Notes: a model not told the origin generated them from the letters alone. A stretch of DNA of 64,000 nucleotides from Gynuella sunshinyii YC6258 (GCF_000940805.1 NZ_CP007142.1:4626593-4690592); one strand, 5' to 3'. Shown: positions 44,501 to 54,540, numbered from the stretch's first letter. Numbers and translations are program-made.

Positions 44501-46831
44501 CTACTGCATTGCCAATCGGTAATTTTCCAGAAAGACAGCGATATCCTTCTCCGGCATCGGCCGGGCAATCACATACCCCTGTACCGTATCGCAGCCATAC
44601 AATGTCAGCAGTTTCAGCGTCTGCTCATCCTCGATTCCTTCCGCCACGACCTCCATATCCAAAGCCTTAGCCATATCGATTATGGCGCCAACCACTGCCA
44701 GTGCATCCTGATGGGTTTTAATTTCTTTCATGAAACTGCGGTCAATCTTTAGTTTATCGAACGGAAACTGACGCAGATAAGACAGGGCAGAATACCCGGT
44801 ACCAAAGTCATCCAGCGCAATACGGATTCCCATTGCCTTCAACAGCGTCAGTATATCCATATCAGAAGCAGAGTTAATCAACATGGATTCAGTTACTTCA
44901 AACTCCAGGCGATCGGCGGGAATGTCATAACGCTCCAGAATGTCCTGCAACCGATCAATCAGATCGTGCCCAACCAGTTGCAATGGCGAAAGGTTAACAG
45001 CAACACGCATTCCCGAAGGTAGCAAGCGACTGAACATACACGCCTGTTCAATGACCCATAAGCCTATTTCCCGTATCAGACCACTCTCTTCAGCGACCGG
45101 AATAAAGACACTCGGTGTCACTTTGCCAAACTCGGGATGCTCCCATCTCAGCAATGCCTCAAACCCTTCGATAAGACCGGTTTTCAAATGTTGCTGAGGT
45201 TGATATACCAAATATAACTCGTTGTTTTGAATTGCCGTACGCAGCGCATTTTCCAGCACCAGTTTTTTCTCAACCTGTTCGCTGATGGACGCAGAAAAAC
45301 TACGCATACGTCCACGACCATCTGCCTTGGCCGCATAAAGTGCCATATCAGCATGTTTCAACAGGATTTCCGGTCTATCGCCATCCACTGGCGCCAGTGC
45401 CAATCCCAGACTGGCCCCAATATGAATAACATTGCCGTCAATGTTGCACGGTTCCTGCAGTTTTTCGAGGATACGTTCAGCAATCTGCTCGGCCTCGACA
45501 CGTTTCCCGATCCCCTTTAAAACAATACCAAACTCATCTCCACCAATCCGCGCCACCAGGTCCTGTTCCCTGCTCTGCTTGGCCAGTCGTCGCCCCACAA
45601 AGGACAGCAGCTTGTCACCAACATTGTGCCCATAGGCATCATTCACAGATTTAAAACGATCAAGATCGATACACAGCACCGCTACCATCTGCGACGACTG
45701 CCCTGCCATGCATGGAAACATCTCCCGAAGCACATGCTGAAACTGATGGCGATTCCCAAGCCCGGTAATGGCATCACTGTGGGCGAGATGCCAGATGTGC
45801 TGCTGAGCGTTACGGGCCACCGTAATATCCGAGATTACTCCACGCCAGCCCACTGAGCCGATGGGGCGAGCCGTTAATGACCACCAGAATTCCTCCTCTC
45901 CACGCTGAACAGGAAATTCTATGTCTCGGAATGCTTTTTGGCCGGTAAAATGACGCTTCAGAATCGCCAGTGACTGCTGTGCGGCCGCCCGGGTTTCAGG
46001 CCTCAATGTTTTCTGAAAACCAGCAATCAGCTCGATCAGTGAATGATCAATAATTTCCGTCTCTGAGAGTCTGAAAAAGGCCGCAAGTTTATCGGAGGCA
46101 CGCCTGAACTTCAGATGACTATCCATTTCCAGCAACACATCTGCCGTATGTTGTTCAAAATCATTCAGCAACAGACTAATGACCTGCTTTTGATTTTCCG
46201 CAAGTAGCTCCGCCACAATACGGGCACGATAAATTCTGGCCAAATGGATTACACCTGCATCCAATACCGCAATATAGATCAATAGCAATACAGCCAATGG
46301 CAAAGCAGTGGAGAGATTGGAAGACAGTAAAGCAATCATTCCGCCAAACCCCACAATGGAAGAATATGCCGTACCAGCAAACGCGATGTTCGAAAGAATC
46401 AGTGCTCCGCCACACATCATGCCGACTGTCACACTGGACAATAACAGCTGTTGCTCCGGAGTGGACGAACCAAACAAAAATGCCGCTGGCAATGCCCATA
46501 AAACAGCCAATAACGTCGCATGCGTATTGGCCCGACCAATCGCCCTGCGAGAAGCGTGCATCGGCATCTGTCGTCCACGGGTACGGAACCATGCTAACAG
46601 AGCCTTCAAGCAAACAAACAAAACAACCGCATTCCATGTTGCCAATGGCAAACGGTAGTCATCACTCCAGAAAACAAAAGAAAGTATTGCTGCGTTAAAA
46701 ATATTAACGCAAGCGATCAAAGGGGTAATGCGAACCACGGACTGGATCTGCATCGCCCGAACCTGACTTTCAAACTCATCGGCAAGAGGCCAGACGTCGG
46801 CATGTTGGCCCTGACCCTGCGTTTTGTACAT
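44501..46831 (-). CDS. Membrane GGDEF-EAL protein (c-di-GMP turnover)
   Basis: 776 residues: several N-terminal membrane helices to about residue 220 (IACVNIFNAAILSFVFW, LPLAVLLLIYIAVLDAGVI), a PAS-like segment (about 230-340), a GGDEF domain with the intact ARIGGDEFGIV, and an EAL domain with EALLRWEHP, VTESML, DDFGTGYSAL, KIDRSF and EGIE. Both active sites look intact, so it could make or degrade c-di-GMP. In this organism c-di-GMP probably also acts through FlrA. It has no partner gene. Confidence 0.92.
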   Translation of the reverse strand: MYKTQGQGQHADVWPLADEFESQVRAMQIQSVVRITPLIACVNIFNAAILSFVFWSDDYRLPLATWNAVVLFVCLKALLAWFRTRGRQMPMHASRRAIGRANTHATLLAVLWALPAAFLFGSSTPEQQLLLSSVTVGMMCGGALILSNIAFAGTAYSSIVGFGGMIALLSSNLSTALPLAVLLLIYIAVLDAGVIHLARIYRARIVAELLAENQKQVISLLLNDFEQHTADVLLEMDSHLKFRRASDKLAAFFRLSETEIIDHSLIELIAGFQKTLRPETRAAAQQSLAILKRHFTGQKAFRDIEFPVQRGEEEFWWSLTARPIGSVGWRGVISDITVARNAQQHIWHLAHSDAITGLGNRHQFQHVLREMFPCMAGQSSQMVAVLCIDLDRFKSVNDAYGHNVGDKLLSFVGRRLAKQSREQDLVARIGGDEFGIVLKGIGKRVEAEQIAERILEKLQEPCNIDGNVIHIGASLGLALAPVDGDRPEILLKHADMALYAAKADGRGRMRSFSASISEQVEKKLVLENALRTAIQNNELYLVYQPQQHLKTGLIEGFEALLRWEHPEFGKVTPSVFIPVAEESGLIREIGLWVIEQACMFSRLLPSGMRVAVNLSPLQLVGHDLIDRLQDILERYDIPADRLEFEVTESMLINSASDMDILTLLKAMGIRIALDDFGTGYSALSYLRQFPFDKLKIDRSFMKEIKTHQDALAVVGAIIDMAKALDMEVVAEGIEDEQTLKLLTLYGCDTVQGYVIARPMPEKDIAVFLENYRLAMQ

Positions 46832-47159
46832 ATTCGACCCAAAGCAATGGATATAGCGAATTTTTCATTCTTATGTCTGGAGAATAGACAGCCTATTCGG
46901 GGCTGTCCAACACCGCGACAGCATTAACATGGGGATAAAGGGGCTGAGAGCAGGAAGCGCAACGATAAAACAGCGCATGACGATTGCGGGATACGATTAA
47001 CTCAATAAATATTTATGTCGATGACAATTAATTGAAGGAAGATTTCACCATTGATTGGCAATCAAGGCGAGCCCGACACATCAAACAAGTCAAAGCTGTC
47101 TGTTTGACACATCGAGCCAACAGATTCAAACAGAGCCAAGTCGCCTCTTGTGGGTTAAC
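46832..47159. other. Intergenic region between the GGDEF-EAL and TrhP genes
   Basis: 328 bp with no supported gene and no clear hairpin or operator. It probably holds the promoter of the GGDEF-EAL gene. Confidence 0.5.
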
Positions 47160-48524
47160 CTAAAAATTCCGCATCAAAAGACCAAATTCTTCAGCGGCGG
47201 CAGCCACATGCTCAGGAACGTCCAGGACAACTTCATAGTCGGAACCTGGTACTTCTTGTATATCGTGGCCATTTTTCTTCAGCCTCACATTTTCGAGTAC
47301 GAAATTGTGATTACCTGCCGGAGTCATCAGTTCCAGCGAATCGCCGACACGGAATTTATTTTTTGCCCGCATCACCAACTGTTGGCCATTACGTTCAATC
47401 ACTTCAGCCACAAACTGCTGTTGTGTGGCCACTGAACGACCCACGTCATAATTTTGATACTCATCGTGAACGTGTCGACGGTAAAAGCCTTCGGTATAGC
47501 CACGGTTGGCCAGGTTATCCAACTGCCCCATGAGCTGACGATCAAATTGACGACCAGAAACTGCATCATCTATTGCCTGACGATAAACTTGAGCAGTACG
47601 GGCAACATAATAATGGGATTTTGTCCGTCCTTCGATTTTCAGGGAGTGAACTCCCATTTGGGTCAGCCGCTCAACGTGTTGAACAGCACGGAGGTCCTTT
47701 GAGTTCATGATATAGGTACCATGCTCATCCTCAAAAGCCGGCATAAACTGACCGGGACGCCCTTCTTCTTCCAACAGAAAAATCTGATCTGTCACCGGTC
47801 CGTCACCCAAAGTAGGCTGATCAGATGCTATTTTTTGCGCTGGAGGGGTCCATACCTGTGGGTCCACGGGTATGGCGTCTCCACTGATGTCCTCTTTCGC
47901 CTCATGTGCCTTATAGGGCCAGCGACAGGCGTTGGTGCAGGTTCCCTGATTCGGGTCGCGCTTGTTGATATAGCCACTCAACAGACAGCGGCCGGAATAA
48001 GCGATACATAGAGCCCCATGTACGAAAACCTCCAGCTCCATCTCCGGACACTGCTGCCGGATCTCCTCTATTTCATCCAGCGACAACTCTCGCGACAAAA
48101 TAACCCGCTGAATACCATTTCGGTGCCAGAACTTCACAGAGGCATAGTTCACTACATTCGCCTGCACCGACAGGTGGATGACCTGATCCGGCCATCGGTC
48201 CTTGATCATCATGATCATTCCAGGATCAGACATGATCAGCGCATCCGGCTGCATCTCGATCACTGGCTCAATATCCCGCATGTAGGTTTTGATCTTGGCA
48301 TTGTGCGGGGCGATATTGGAAGCGACGTAAAACTGTTTCCCCAACTCATGAGCACGGGCAATTCCGGCCGCAAGATTGTCATGGGAAAAATCATTATTAC
48401 GCACTCGCAGACTATAACGGGGCTGCCCGGCATACACAGCATCTGCACCATAGGCAAAGGCAAAGTTCATATTGCGGATAGTGCCCGCTGGAGAGAGAAG
48501 TTCTGGCTGATGAGAGACTGGCAT
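47160..48524 (-). CDS. trhP: U32-family tRNA hydroxylation protein TrhP (YegQ)
   Basis: 454 residues starting MPVSHQPELLSPAGTIRNMNF. The U32 signature is present (EVFVHGALCIAYSGRCLLSGY), with further Cys in GTCTNACRW. In E. coli TrhP with TrhO makes 5-hydroxyuridine at tRNA position 34; members were earlier called collagenase-like peptidases. The start codon lies directly after a perfect 11-bp hairpin (48525-48556), and no Shine-Dalgarno sequence is visible. Confidence 0.92.
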   Translation of the reverse strand: MPVSHQPELLSPAGTIRNMNFAFAYGADAVYAGQPRYSLRVRNNDFSHDNLAAGIARAHELGKQFYVASNIAPHNAKIKTYMRDIEPVIEMQPDALIMSDPGMIMMIKDRWPDQVIHLSVQANVVNYASVKFWHRNGIQRVILSRELSLDEIEEIRQQCPEMELEVFVHGALCIAYSGRCLLSGYINKRDPNQGTCTNACRWPYKAHEAKEDISGDAIPVDPQVWTPPAQKIASDQPTLGDGPVTDQIFLLEEEGRPGQFMPAFEDEHGTYIMNSKDLRAVQHVERLTQMGVHSLKIEGRTKSHYYVARTAQVYRQAIDDAVSGRQFDRQLMGQLDNLANRGYTEGFYRRHVHDEYQNYDVGRSVATQQQFVAEVIERNGQQLVMRAKNKFRVGDSLELMTPAGNHNFVLENVRLKKNGHDIQEVPGSDYEVVLDVPEHVAAAAEEFGLLMRNF

Positions 48525-48556
48525 AATTCGCGCCCGATTAAAAAAGGGCGCGAATT
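48525..48556 (-). promoter_or_regulatory. Hairpin touching the trhP start codon
   Basis: AATTCGCGCCC / GGGCGCGAATT (48525-48535, 48546-48556), a perfect 11-bp stem with a 10-nt A/T loop, ending one base before the ATG. On the minus strand TATAAT overlaps its outer edge, so it could be the 5' end of the trhP mRNA or an operator over a promoter. Confidence 0.5.
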
Positions 48557-48616
48557 ATATCAATCCTGGTCTCGATCTGAAGAGATTTTGACCAACAGAG
48601 ACAAAATCAAACAAGC

Positions 48617-49612
48617 TTACTGACTAGAGTTCTGAACCTTTTCCAAAAATGTCAGCATGCTTTTTACGGCCGCATCATTGTTTTCCGGGTGCATGATGTC
48701 ACCAATGATAACGTGGCTGTTAGCATCACCTGGCGCCAGAATCTCTACATGCTGCTTATAACCTCCCCAGGCGGCATATACCCGATCAGCGGCCTTGGGA
48801 TCAACCACTTTGTCTTTATCATTATTGATCAACAACAGCGGCACCTTAATACTGGAATAGTCCTGCTTGGCGGCCCAGTTCAGCAGTACCTGTAATTGAG
48901 ACAGTACCTTGACGCCATAACGCGTGGTCCAGTACTTGGCCTGAAGCTCATCCTTAGGTTCCCATGAGTATTCGCGCCCCAGCACCCAGGGTACCCAATG
49001 TTTTGACCAGGGCCAGGCCAGCATCGAAGAGGCTTTGTTATTCACTGCAAAATTGGGTGACACATATATGCTGGCGACGGTTTTCTCCTGCACTCCTGGC
49101 TGTGTCTGCATGAGCCAGACATTCAGCGGTGCTCCGGTGGAAACAGAAATAACCACCACCTTACGCCCAAGCTTGGAAACGATCTGCCAGGATTCCCAGG
49201 CTCCCTCGAGCCAGTCATTGGCCGTCGCATTGGTCATGACTTCGGTGCCACGGCCATGGCCGGGTAACCGAGTCAGGTATATATTGGCATTGAGTGCCTT
49301 GGCCACCAACTCAGGTACGGGTGCAATTTCCTGCCGCGAGGCGGAAAACCCATGCAGATACAATACAGCAATATCTGTTTGAGCCGGTTGCTCAGGATTG
49401 GCCCAGACAATCTGTTTTTCCGCTCCAGGCACAACATTCCCCAAATCCGATTCTTTCTTGCGCAACCATTCCGGTAAAGCAGACAATTGCTCTGGGATTT
49501 CAGGGCTGACCTTTCGTGCTGCCGTATCAATCTGGGGACGGGGTCCAATCAGGAACAGTAGGACCAGTACTCCCAAACACACCAATGCAATCACTATCTT
49601 TGAACTCCTCAC
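48617..49612 (-). CDS. Membrane-anchored alpha/beta hydrolase
   Basis: 331 residues with one N-terminal membrane helix (IVIALVCLGVLVLLFLIG). The hydrolase fold shows VLYLHGFSAS for the oxyanion hole, a nucleophile elbow SVSTGAP in which the first Gly of GxSxG is Ser, an acid region LLINNDKDKVVDP, and a late His in DANSHVIIGD. Most of the protein should face the periplasm. The substrate is unknown; it may be an esterase or lipase-like enzyme. Confidence 0.82.
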   Translation of the reverse strand: MRSSKIVIALVCLGVLVLLFLIGPRPQIDTAARKVSPEIPEQLSALPEWLRKKESDLGNVVPGAEKQIVWANPEQPAQTDIAVLYLHGFSASRQEIAPVPELVAKALNANIYLTRLPGHGRGTEVMTNATANDWLEGAWESWQIVSKLGRKVVVISVSTGAPLNVWLMQTQPGVQEKTVASIYVSPNFAVNNKASSMLAWPWSKHWVPWVLGREYSWEPKDELQAKYWTTRYGVKVLSQLQVLLNWAAKQDYSSIKVPLLLINNDKDKVVDPKAADRVYAAWGGYKQHVEILAPGDANSHVIIGDIMHPENNDAAVKSMLTFLEKVQNSSQ

Positions 49613-49974
49613 TTAACTCTCCATTCCATCCACTCTCATGGAACTACAATAATCCCTTAAACCCAAGCCTTCAGGCATACAATCACAGCAGATGCCTACA
49701 CGCCGTCACAATTAAATGATCATCCGACCTGTTTTTGAACCATTGTTAAGGTACTGTTTAATTAACACACATCAGGGTTCATAACGCACATTCAGCCCCG
49801 ATATGCACCATTTTGCGGTTAACATTGTATCTATTATTGTAAGTTTTCTAATGTTCCGCATTGCTTTCAGGCGAAAAACAGTGTTTCGCCACTCTCCGGT
49901 ACAAACATATTCAGTAACATTGCCAATTGAATGTCGAATACGGTCACTGATCAACAGCATAGCAATAATTCGAC
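49613..49974. other. Intergenic region between the hydrolase and GTPase genes
   Basis: 362 bp. A 68-codon minus-strand frame (49978-49772) begins inside the GTPase stop region. It is rich in Arg, Ile and Met and was not recognised, so it is left unannotated. No strong hairpin was found. Confidence 0.4.
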
Positions 49975-51372
49975 TCACTCAACACTGATCAATCTGGCCA
50001 ATACTGATACCAGCTGTTCATGGCTATTAAAATAACGTTTACCATTTTGTAACCAGGCATTGAGCTTAAACTTGTCTTTATTATTCAATTGATCAACCCG
50101 TTGACGGAAATTGCCGGCAATCAAGGCCTGGTCATCTTCTTCGACTCTGTCCCTGCGGGAATGGTTGCGATGCAACAAGGTTTCAATCAAATACAAATAC
50201 CTTGAAAGCAGCGCCCAGGCAAATGAAAGATTACGGACAGGCCCGATACTCCACTCCTCATAGCCCATTGGAATTTTGCCTGCCAGTTTTGCCTTAGCGA
50301 TATCTCTACCCCATAACAATACCGTACCACCGGACAACACAGACCCAATTGCTGCTCCCATCAACAACGAACTTCCGCCCAACCCGATATCTACAAGTGC
50401 TCCGGCTGCGGCACCACTCCCAGCAGCAAACCATACCAATTGCTGTTTCGGCAACCCCCATAGCCGCCACTGCCGCTGGTCAAACAAATCGCTACTTTGC
50501 AATAACATTGGTTCCGACAAATCCTGAAAATGATAATGGTGAAGGGATTTCAGAATGCGTTTGCGAACAGCCTGCTCCAGTTCAGCTACTTTATGACGAT
50601 AACGAGTTTGTACCAATTGACGACCTTTATCTGCCAGTTGCTCTTGTGGTGGCAACGGAATCTTCATCTTCAGCGTGAGGATTTCCTCCATTCCTACAAT
50701 CAAGTGTTCCAGGGCATCACGTAATTTTTCTTCACGTTGCTGCTGCAAAGCGGCCACAGCCCTTTCAATAGCATCCTGCCAATTTTGTTTGAGGGTCGAA
50801 AAAACTCTTAACAGATCAATCTGCTCCGTAAATGAAGCCCGCACCGGGTTAAACACTCTGACCACGCTGAAGTATTGGTCCAAAGCCTGTTGCCAATCTG
50901 CGATAAAATCTGTTTCTGAAATAGGATTGATAATGGCCATACGGGGCCGTCCGGTCCAGCGCAGGATCTCCATTTCTGCTTCATAACTCGAACGATAGGG
51001 TTTGGAGCCGTCCACAACATAAATAATGGCAGACTCTTCTGAGGCCAGCGGTGTCAGCAGACGATATTCATCCGGAAAATGAGTCTCATTTTCGTCATGC
51101 TGCAGCCAGGCCAAAATTGTTTCCTGTCGTTGTGAAGCTGTTACTGGCTGCTGCTGTAACCATTCCAGCAACCGGGCAGCACGCTGAAAACCGGGCGTAT
51201 CCACGAGTTCATAACAAAGCTGATCATTCACCGTCATTGGATATACGGTGCTTTCAAGCGTAGTACCCGATAGCGCAGAAATGCCGATCTGATCATTTTG
51301 GGCCAGCGTAGCCACCAGACTCGACTTACCCTTGTTGGGGTGACCAACAACAACAAAACAGGGGTGAATCAT
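49975..51372 (-). CDS. GTPase with DUF3482 domain
   Basis: 465 residues: N-terminal GTPase with G1 GHPNKGKSS and G3 DTPGF, a helical middle, and two hydrophobic Ala/Gly-rich segments near residues 320-360 (LVWFAAGSGAAAGALVDIGLGG) that may insert in the membrane. It overlaps the DUF2868 gene by 4 bp. The DUF2868-DUF3482 pair is widespread in gammaproteobacteria with unknown function; a membrane-linked dynamic role is only a suggestion. Confidence 0.87.
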   Translation of the reverse strand: MIHPCFVVVGHPNKGKSSLVATLAQNDQIGISALSGTTLESTVYPMTVNDQLCYELVDTPGFQRAARLLEWLQQQPVTASQRQETILAWLQHDENETHFPDEYRLLTPLASEESAIIYVVDGSKPYRSSYEAEMEILRWTGRPRMAIINPISETDFIADWQQALDQYFSVVRVFNPVRASFTEQIDLLRVFSTLKQNWQDAIERAVAALQQQREEKLRDALEHLIVGMEEILTLKMKIPLPPQEQLADKGRQLVQTRYRHKVAELEQAVRKRILKSLHHYHFQDLSEPMLLQSSDLFDQRQWRLWGLPKQQLVWFAAGSGAAAGALVDIGLGGSSLLMGAAIGSVLSGGTVLLWGRDIAKAKLAGKIPMGYEEWSIGPVRNLSFAWALLSRYLYLIETLLHRNHSRRDRVEEDDQALIAGNFRQRVDQLNNKDKFKLNAWLQNGKRYFNSHEQLVSVLARLISVE

Positions 51373-52640
51373 GAAACTGACTCCTCATCTGACCAAACTG
51401 ACAACTTCTTAATTTGCACCAGTGAATCACTGAACATTTGCCAGCTTGCCACATCCGCTTCATCGAGTTGTTGATCCAGTGGCAACAATAACAGCTGTAC
51501 CGAAGCAGTTGGAAAACGTTTTAGCAAATCAGCCAGCTCTGCAATTGGAGGCTCCCACCCGGGAACCATCAGTGTGAATTCGGTCTGTGTTGAAATATCC
51601 ACTTGATCAGTCAGCTGCGTGGCGTTTTCACAACGTTCATACAAATGCAGATGATTCAAATCCTCGGTGCTAAGCCCCCACAGCAGGACAACAGCATCCG
51701 GATCATATCCGCCATGGGATACTCTGGTTTTAGGTTCAGAAACGGTTTGATAATAAGCATTACGGTTGCTACCGGTCTCCACAACCGTCGGTTTGAGATC
51801 ATCAATTAATTGAAAGACTTCTGCATCCTGATGCAACAGGGCATTCACTCTGGTGATCATCATTATCTGCCCCACCAGCAGCAACAGTCCTCTGGGCAAT
51901 AAATTGTAAGTCAGGATGAATGCCAGAATAAAAGTCCACCACTGCCCAAACAATGTCACATCATAATTGCCCTGTACTCCCTGAAGGCGAAAGAACTGAG
52001 TCCCGCTAACCAATTCCGGGCTAACTGTTGCCTGCGGCCACCAGGATGCCCATGGCGCAGACAAACCATCCAACACAGCGGTGATATGCTCTGGTGCGAA
52101 AGCAATCGTTGTGCTCCAACCAAACGCAAGATCCTGACTGACCAGTAACACTAAAAACGCTACCAGGGACCCAAACAGGAAACTGAGTGACAGCCATTGA
52201 TTCAACCAGAAAAGCAACCAGCGATAAAAGAAAACAGGAAAAATCTGCAAAAATTTCTGACCACTGAGCCAGCGGGTGACAGCAAGCCCTTTACCATGCA
52301 GCAACACAGAAACAAGTGCCAAAGCCATCAGAAGCCATTGCAGAGGTCCATACACCAATAACAGATAAATCAGGTTAATAGGTGCGCTTCCAGAATAAGA
52401 GAGCAATCCTGTCATGGTCATTATTCCGAAAACAAACCCTGCCAGAATCATCCAACCTAAACTAACGGATCGTATTTTGGTATGACTGATGCGTTGCAAC
52501 CAGACGGATAACAACTGCCAGGAGTCCTGATTTTTCCTGTCAGAACTGGCTATCGATATTATTTTCGAGTCACCATAAAGTTTTTGTGATAACGCTTGTT
52601 TTACTTTGGCAAATAGTTGTATTTTGGTGATCAGATGCAC
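51369..52640 (-). CDS. DUF2868 membrane protein
   Basis: 423 residues with about five membrane helices (LGWMILAGFVFGIMTMTGLL, LIYLLLVYGPLQWLLMALAL, LSFLFGSLVAFLVLLV, WTFILAFILTYNLLPRGLLLLV) and a C-terminal soluble part. It is coupled by a 4-bp overlap to the GTPase, so the two probably work together at the inner membrane. Function unknown. Confidence 0.85.
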   Translation of the reverse strand: MHLITKIQLFAKVKQALSQKLYGDSKIISIASSDRKNQDSWQLLSVWLQRISHTKIRSVSLGWMILAGFVFGIMTMTGLLSYSGSAPINLIYLLLVYGPLQWLLMALALVSVLLHGKGLAVTRWLSGQKFLQIFPVFFYRWLLFWLNQWLSLSFLFGSLVAFLVLLVSQDLAFGWSTTIAFAPEHITAVLDGLSAPWASWWPQATVSPELVSGTQFFRLQGVQGNYDVTLFGQWWTFILAFILTYNLLPRGLLLLVGQIMMITRVNALLHQDAEVFQLIDDLKPTVVETGSNRNAYYQTVSEPKTRVSHGGYDPDAVVLLWGLSTEDLNHLHLYERCENATQLTDQVDISTQTEFTLMVPGWEPPIAELADLLKRFPTASVQLLLLPLDQQLDEADVASWQMFSDSLVQIKKLSVWSDEESVS

Positions 52641-52804
52641 GTTTATATAAAATCCTTATTGACCGGGCTGCCAACGGAAGGACAGCTGTATAGATAACTG
52701 GAACATTACTTGCTGATTAACAATACTGTAGAGAGACATAATGCTTTTTCTACAACGCTATATCAATTGAAACACTTGATGACAGCAGCTAAGGACCACA
52801 ATCG

Positions 52805-53113
52805 ATGAGCATTAAAAAGCACTACGTAAAATCCACTGGCAAAACAAAATGCACCTTCAGACTCCCCAAACAAGCCGCTCCCAACGCATCAGAAGTTTAC
52901 ATTGTTGGCGACTTTAACGAATGGGATCCCAAAGCCACTCCTATGACAAAACTGAAAACCGGAGAGTTTAAAGTTGAACTCGAACTGGAATCAGGACAGG
53001 ACTATCAGTTCCGCTACTGTATCGATGGTGAACAATGGGAAAATGACTGGGAAGCTGACAATTATGTTCCAGCAAAGTCACTACCAGTGGAAAACTCTGT
53101 CGTAGCGGTTTGA
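52805..53113 (+). CDS. CBM48 (isoamylase N-terminal-like) glycogen-binding protein
   Basis: 102 residues, one AMPK-type CBM48 domain: TFRLPKQAAPNASEVYIVGDFNEWDP with the conserved Trp, then FKVELELESGQDYQFRYCIDG and WENDWEADNYVPA. Free-standing domains of this type occur in many proteobacteria and bind alpha-glucan; the role is unclear. No glycogen gene is adjacent. Confidence 0.9.
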   Translation: MSIKKHYVKSTGKTKCTFRLPKQAAPNASEVYIVGDFNEWDPKATPMTKLKTGEFKVELELESGQDYQFRYCIDGEQWENDWEADNYVPAKSLPVENSVVAV

Positions 53114-53117
53114 TAAT

Positions 53118-53276
53118 TTGTATTCGATATTGAAGAAAGCGATCACTCTGACTGGTATTTTATTCATACTGGTGTCTTGTGTATCGCCCGGTGCAAACCC
53201 GTCAAATTCCCCTGAAGATCAACGTCAGAGGCGAGATCAGGCGGTGGATGAACTGGACAGAAATATCGGTAACTGA
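53118..53276 (+). CDS. Small putative lipoprotein
   Basis: 52 residues from TTG at 53118, or 48 from TTG at 53130 (which would give MKKAITLTGILFILVSC). A short positive N-terminus, a hydrophobic helix and the lipobox LVSC predict a lipoprotein, followed by a polar tail rich in Gln, Arg and Asp (EDQRQRRDQAVDELDRN). It lies 4 bp after the CBM48 gene. No ATG and no good ribosome site are seen, which lowers confidence. Confidence 0.5.
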   Translation: MYSILKKAITLTGILFILVSCVSPGANPSNSPEDQRQRRDQAVDELDRNIGN

Positions 53277-53844
53277 TGGCGTTTCCTGGCCACCACAGGG
53301 CCTAAATCCGTTTATTCCGGTTGGAGTAAGGGCTGGGTGTCTTCGAAGCGATGATCTTCCCGGGCCTGGGAAAATGACAGGCTGTATTCACAGCCTGCAT
53401 CAATTGATGCGATCAAACAGTACTTTTCAGTAACGTTATATGAGTCAGATATCGCTACACGAACAGGTCCTTGGAAATTGGTTTCTGTGAAAACAAAATT
53501 ATAAAGATCAATATTTTTCCCGGTTACTGTTAACCGGGTGAACATTTGTACCAGGCTAATAGTTGAACCACATTGGTTTCAGATACCTGCGATGATATAG
53601 CGAAGGCTTTTCAGAATTATTCAGAGTATTACTATTCATCCCTGCCTTTATCCAACATCCCGCGACCAAACATTTGATCTCACCAATTAGTGAGATCCAT
53701 GATATAGAAGAATAAAAATATACAATTGATATGCCTCTCTGACATCAATGAGGCAGGCAGGATATTTCGGACTTTCCATGTCGTCAGAAAACCGATGAAA
53801 TAGGTTTTTCAATAACAACAATAATAATATGACAGGAGAACATT
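53277..53844. other. Intergenic region before the DUF962 gene
   Basis: 568 bp. A minus-strand 77-codon frame (53545-53312) is present without a ribosome site and was not recognised. AT-rich near 53690-53830, which should hold the promoter of the next gene. Confidence 0.45.
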
Positions 53845-54309
53845 ATGTTTAACAAACCCATTGAGTCCTGGCTGGCCGAGTACGGCGAAAGCCACCAAAA
53901 CAAGGTGAATAAATTTATTCACTGGATTTGTGTACCGGTTATTTTCTGGACCCTGCTGGCTCTGCTTTGGCAACTACAGCTGCCTCAATCCAGTTACCTG
54001 AATCTGGCCACAGTTCTTATCGTGTATGGACTGTTTTTTTACGCTCACCTATCGCTACGCCTGATGCTGGGCATGCTGATAATCAGTGCTCTGTCTATTG
54101 CTTTGATTCTTTGGCACGAAAGAGCTGTGACGCTACCTCTCTGGAAGACTGCGACAACCTTGTTCGTGGGTGCCTGGATAGGACAGTTTATCGGCCATAT
54201 AGTGGAAGGCAAACGACCCAGTTTTTTCAAGGACCTTCAATTTCTGTTAATTGGTCCAGCCTGGTTGATGAGCTTTATATATCACCGTCTGGGTATCCGG
54301 CTAAAATAG
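53845..54309 (+). CDS. DUF962/Mpo1-like membrane protein
   Basis: 154 residues with about four membrane helices (FIHWICVPVIFWTLLALLW, LATVLIVYGLFFYAHLSL). The family's conserved ends are there: SWLAEYGESHQNKVNKFIHW at the start, and FIGHIVEGKRPSFFKDLQFLLIGPAWL. Yeast Mpo1 is an alpha-oxidation dioxygenase for 2-hydroxy fatty acids; bacterial members are uncharacterised but keep the His residues. GGAGAA precedes the ATG. Confidence 0.88.
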   Translation: MFNKPIESWLAEYGESHQNKVNKFIHWICVPVIFWTLLALLWQLQLPQSSYLNLATVLIVYGLFFYAHLSLRLMLGMLIISALSIALILWHERAVTLPLWKTATTLFVGAWIGQFIGHIVEGKRPSFFKDLQFLLIGPAWLMSFIYHRLGIRLK

Positions 54310-54500
54310 GAGCCTCTGTAAAAATATCGGTGAGGGAGCCGCGACCAATCCACCGGGAGCATATTTGAACTGCTCCACCGGTCAGCGACAGAAGCACAAA
54401 ATATGCCGAGCAAAAAGCGGGAGTTTACCAGACATAAATGACCGATTTGAACAGACCTTAACGCCGCATAGCGACACAGGCCATTATTTAAAGACTTTCT

Positions 54501-54528
54501 AAAAAAGCCACCTCACCAAGGAGGTGGC
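54501..54528 (-). terminator. Terminator after lysE
   Basis: GCCACCTC / GAGGTGGC, an 8-bp perfect stem with a 6-nt loop and six T on the minus strand. It ends the alaX-phzF-lysE operon. Confidence 0.9.
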
Positions 54529-54540
54529 AAAGAGCAATAA

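Noticed and set aside
49772-49978. 68-codon minus-strand frame upstream of the hydrolase gene
   Set aside because: No recognisable family, and its start lies in the GTPase stop region without a ribosome site.
53312-53545. 77-codon minus-strand frame
   Set aside because: No ribosome site, no recognisable domain and no operon context.
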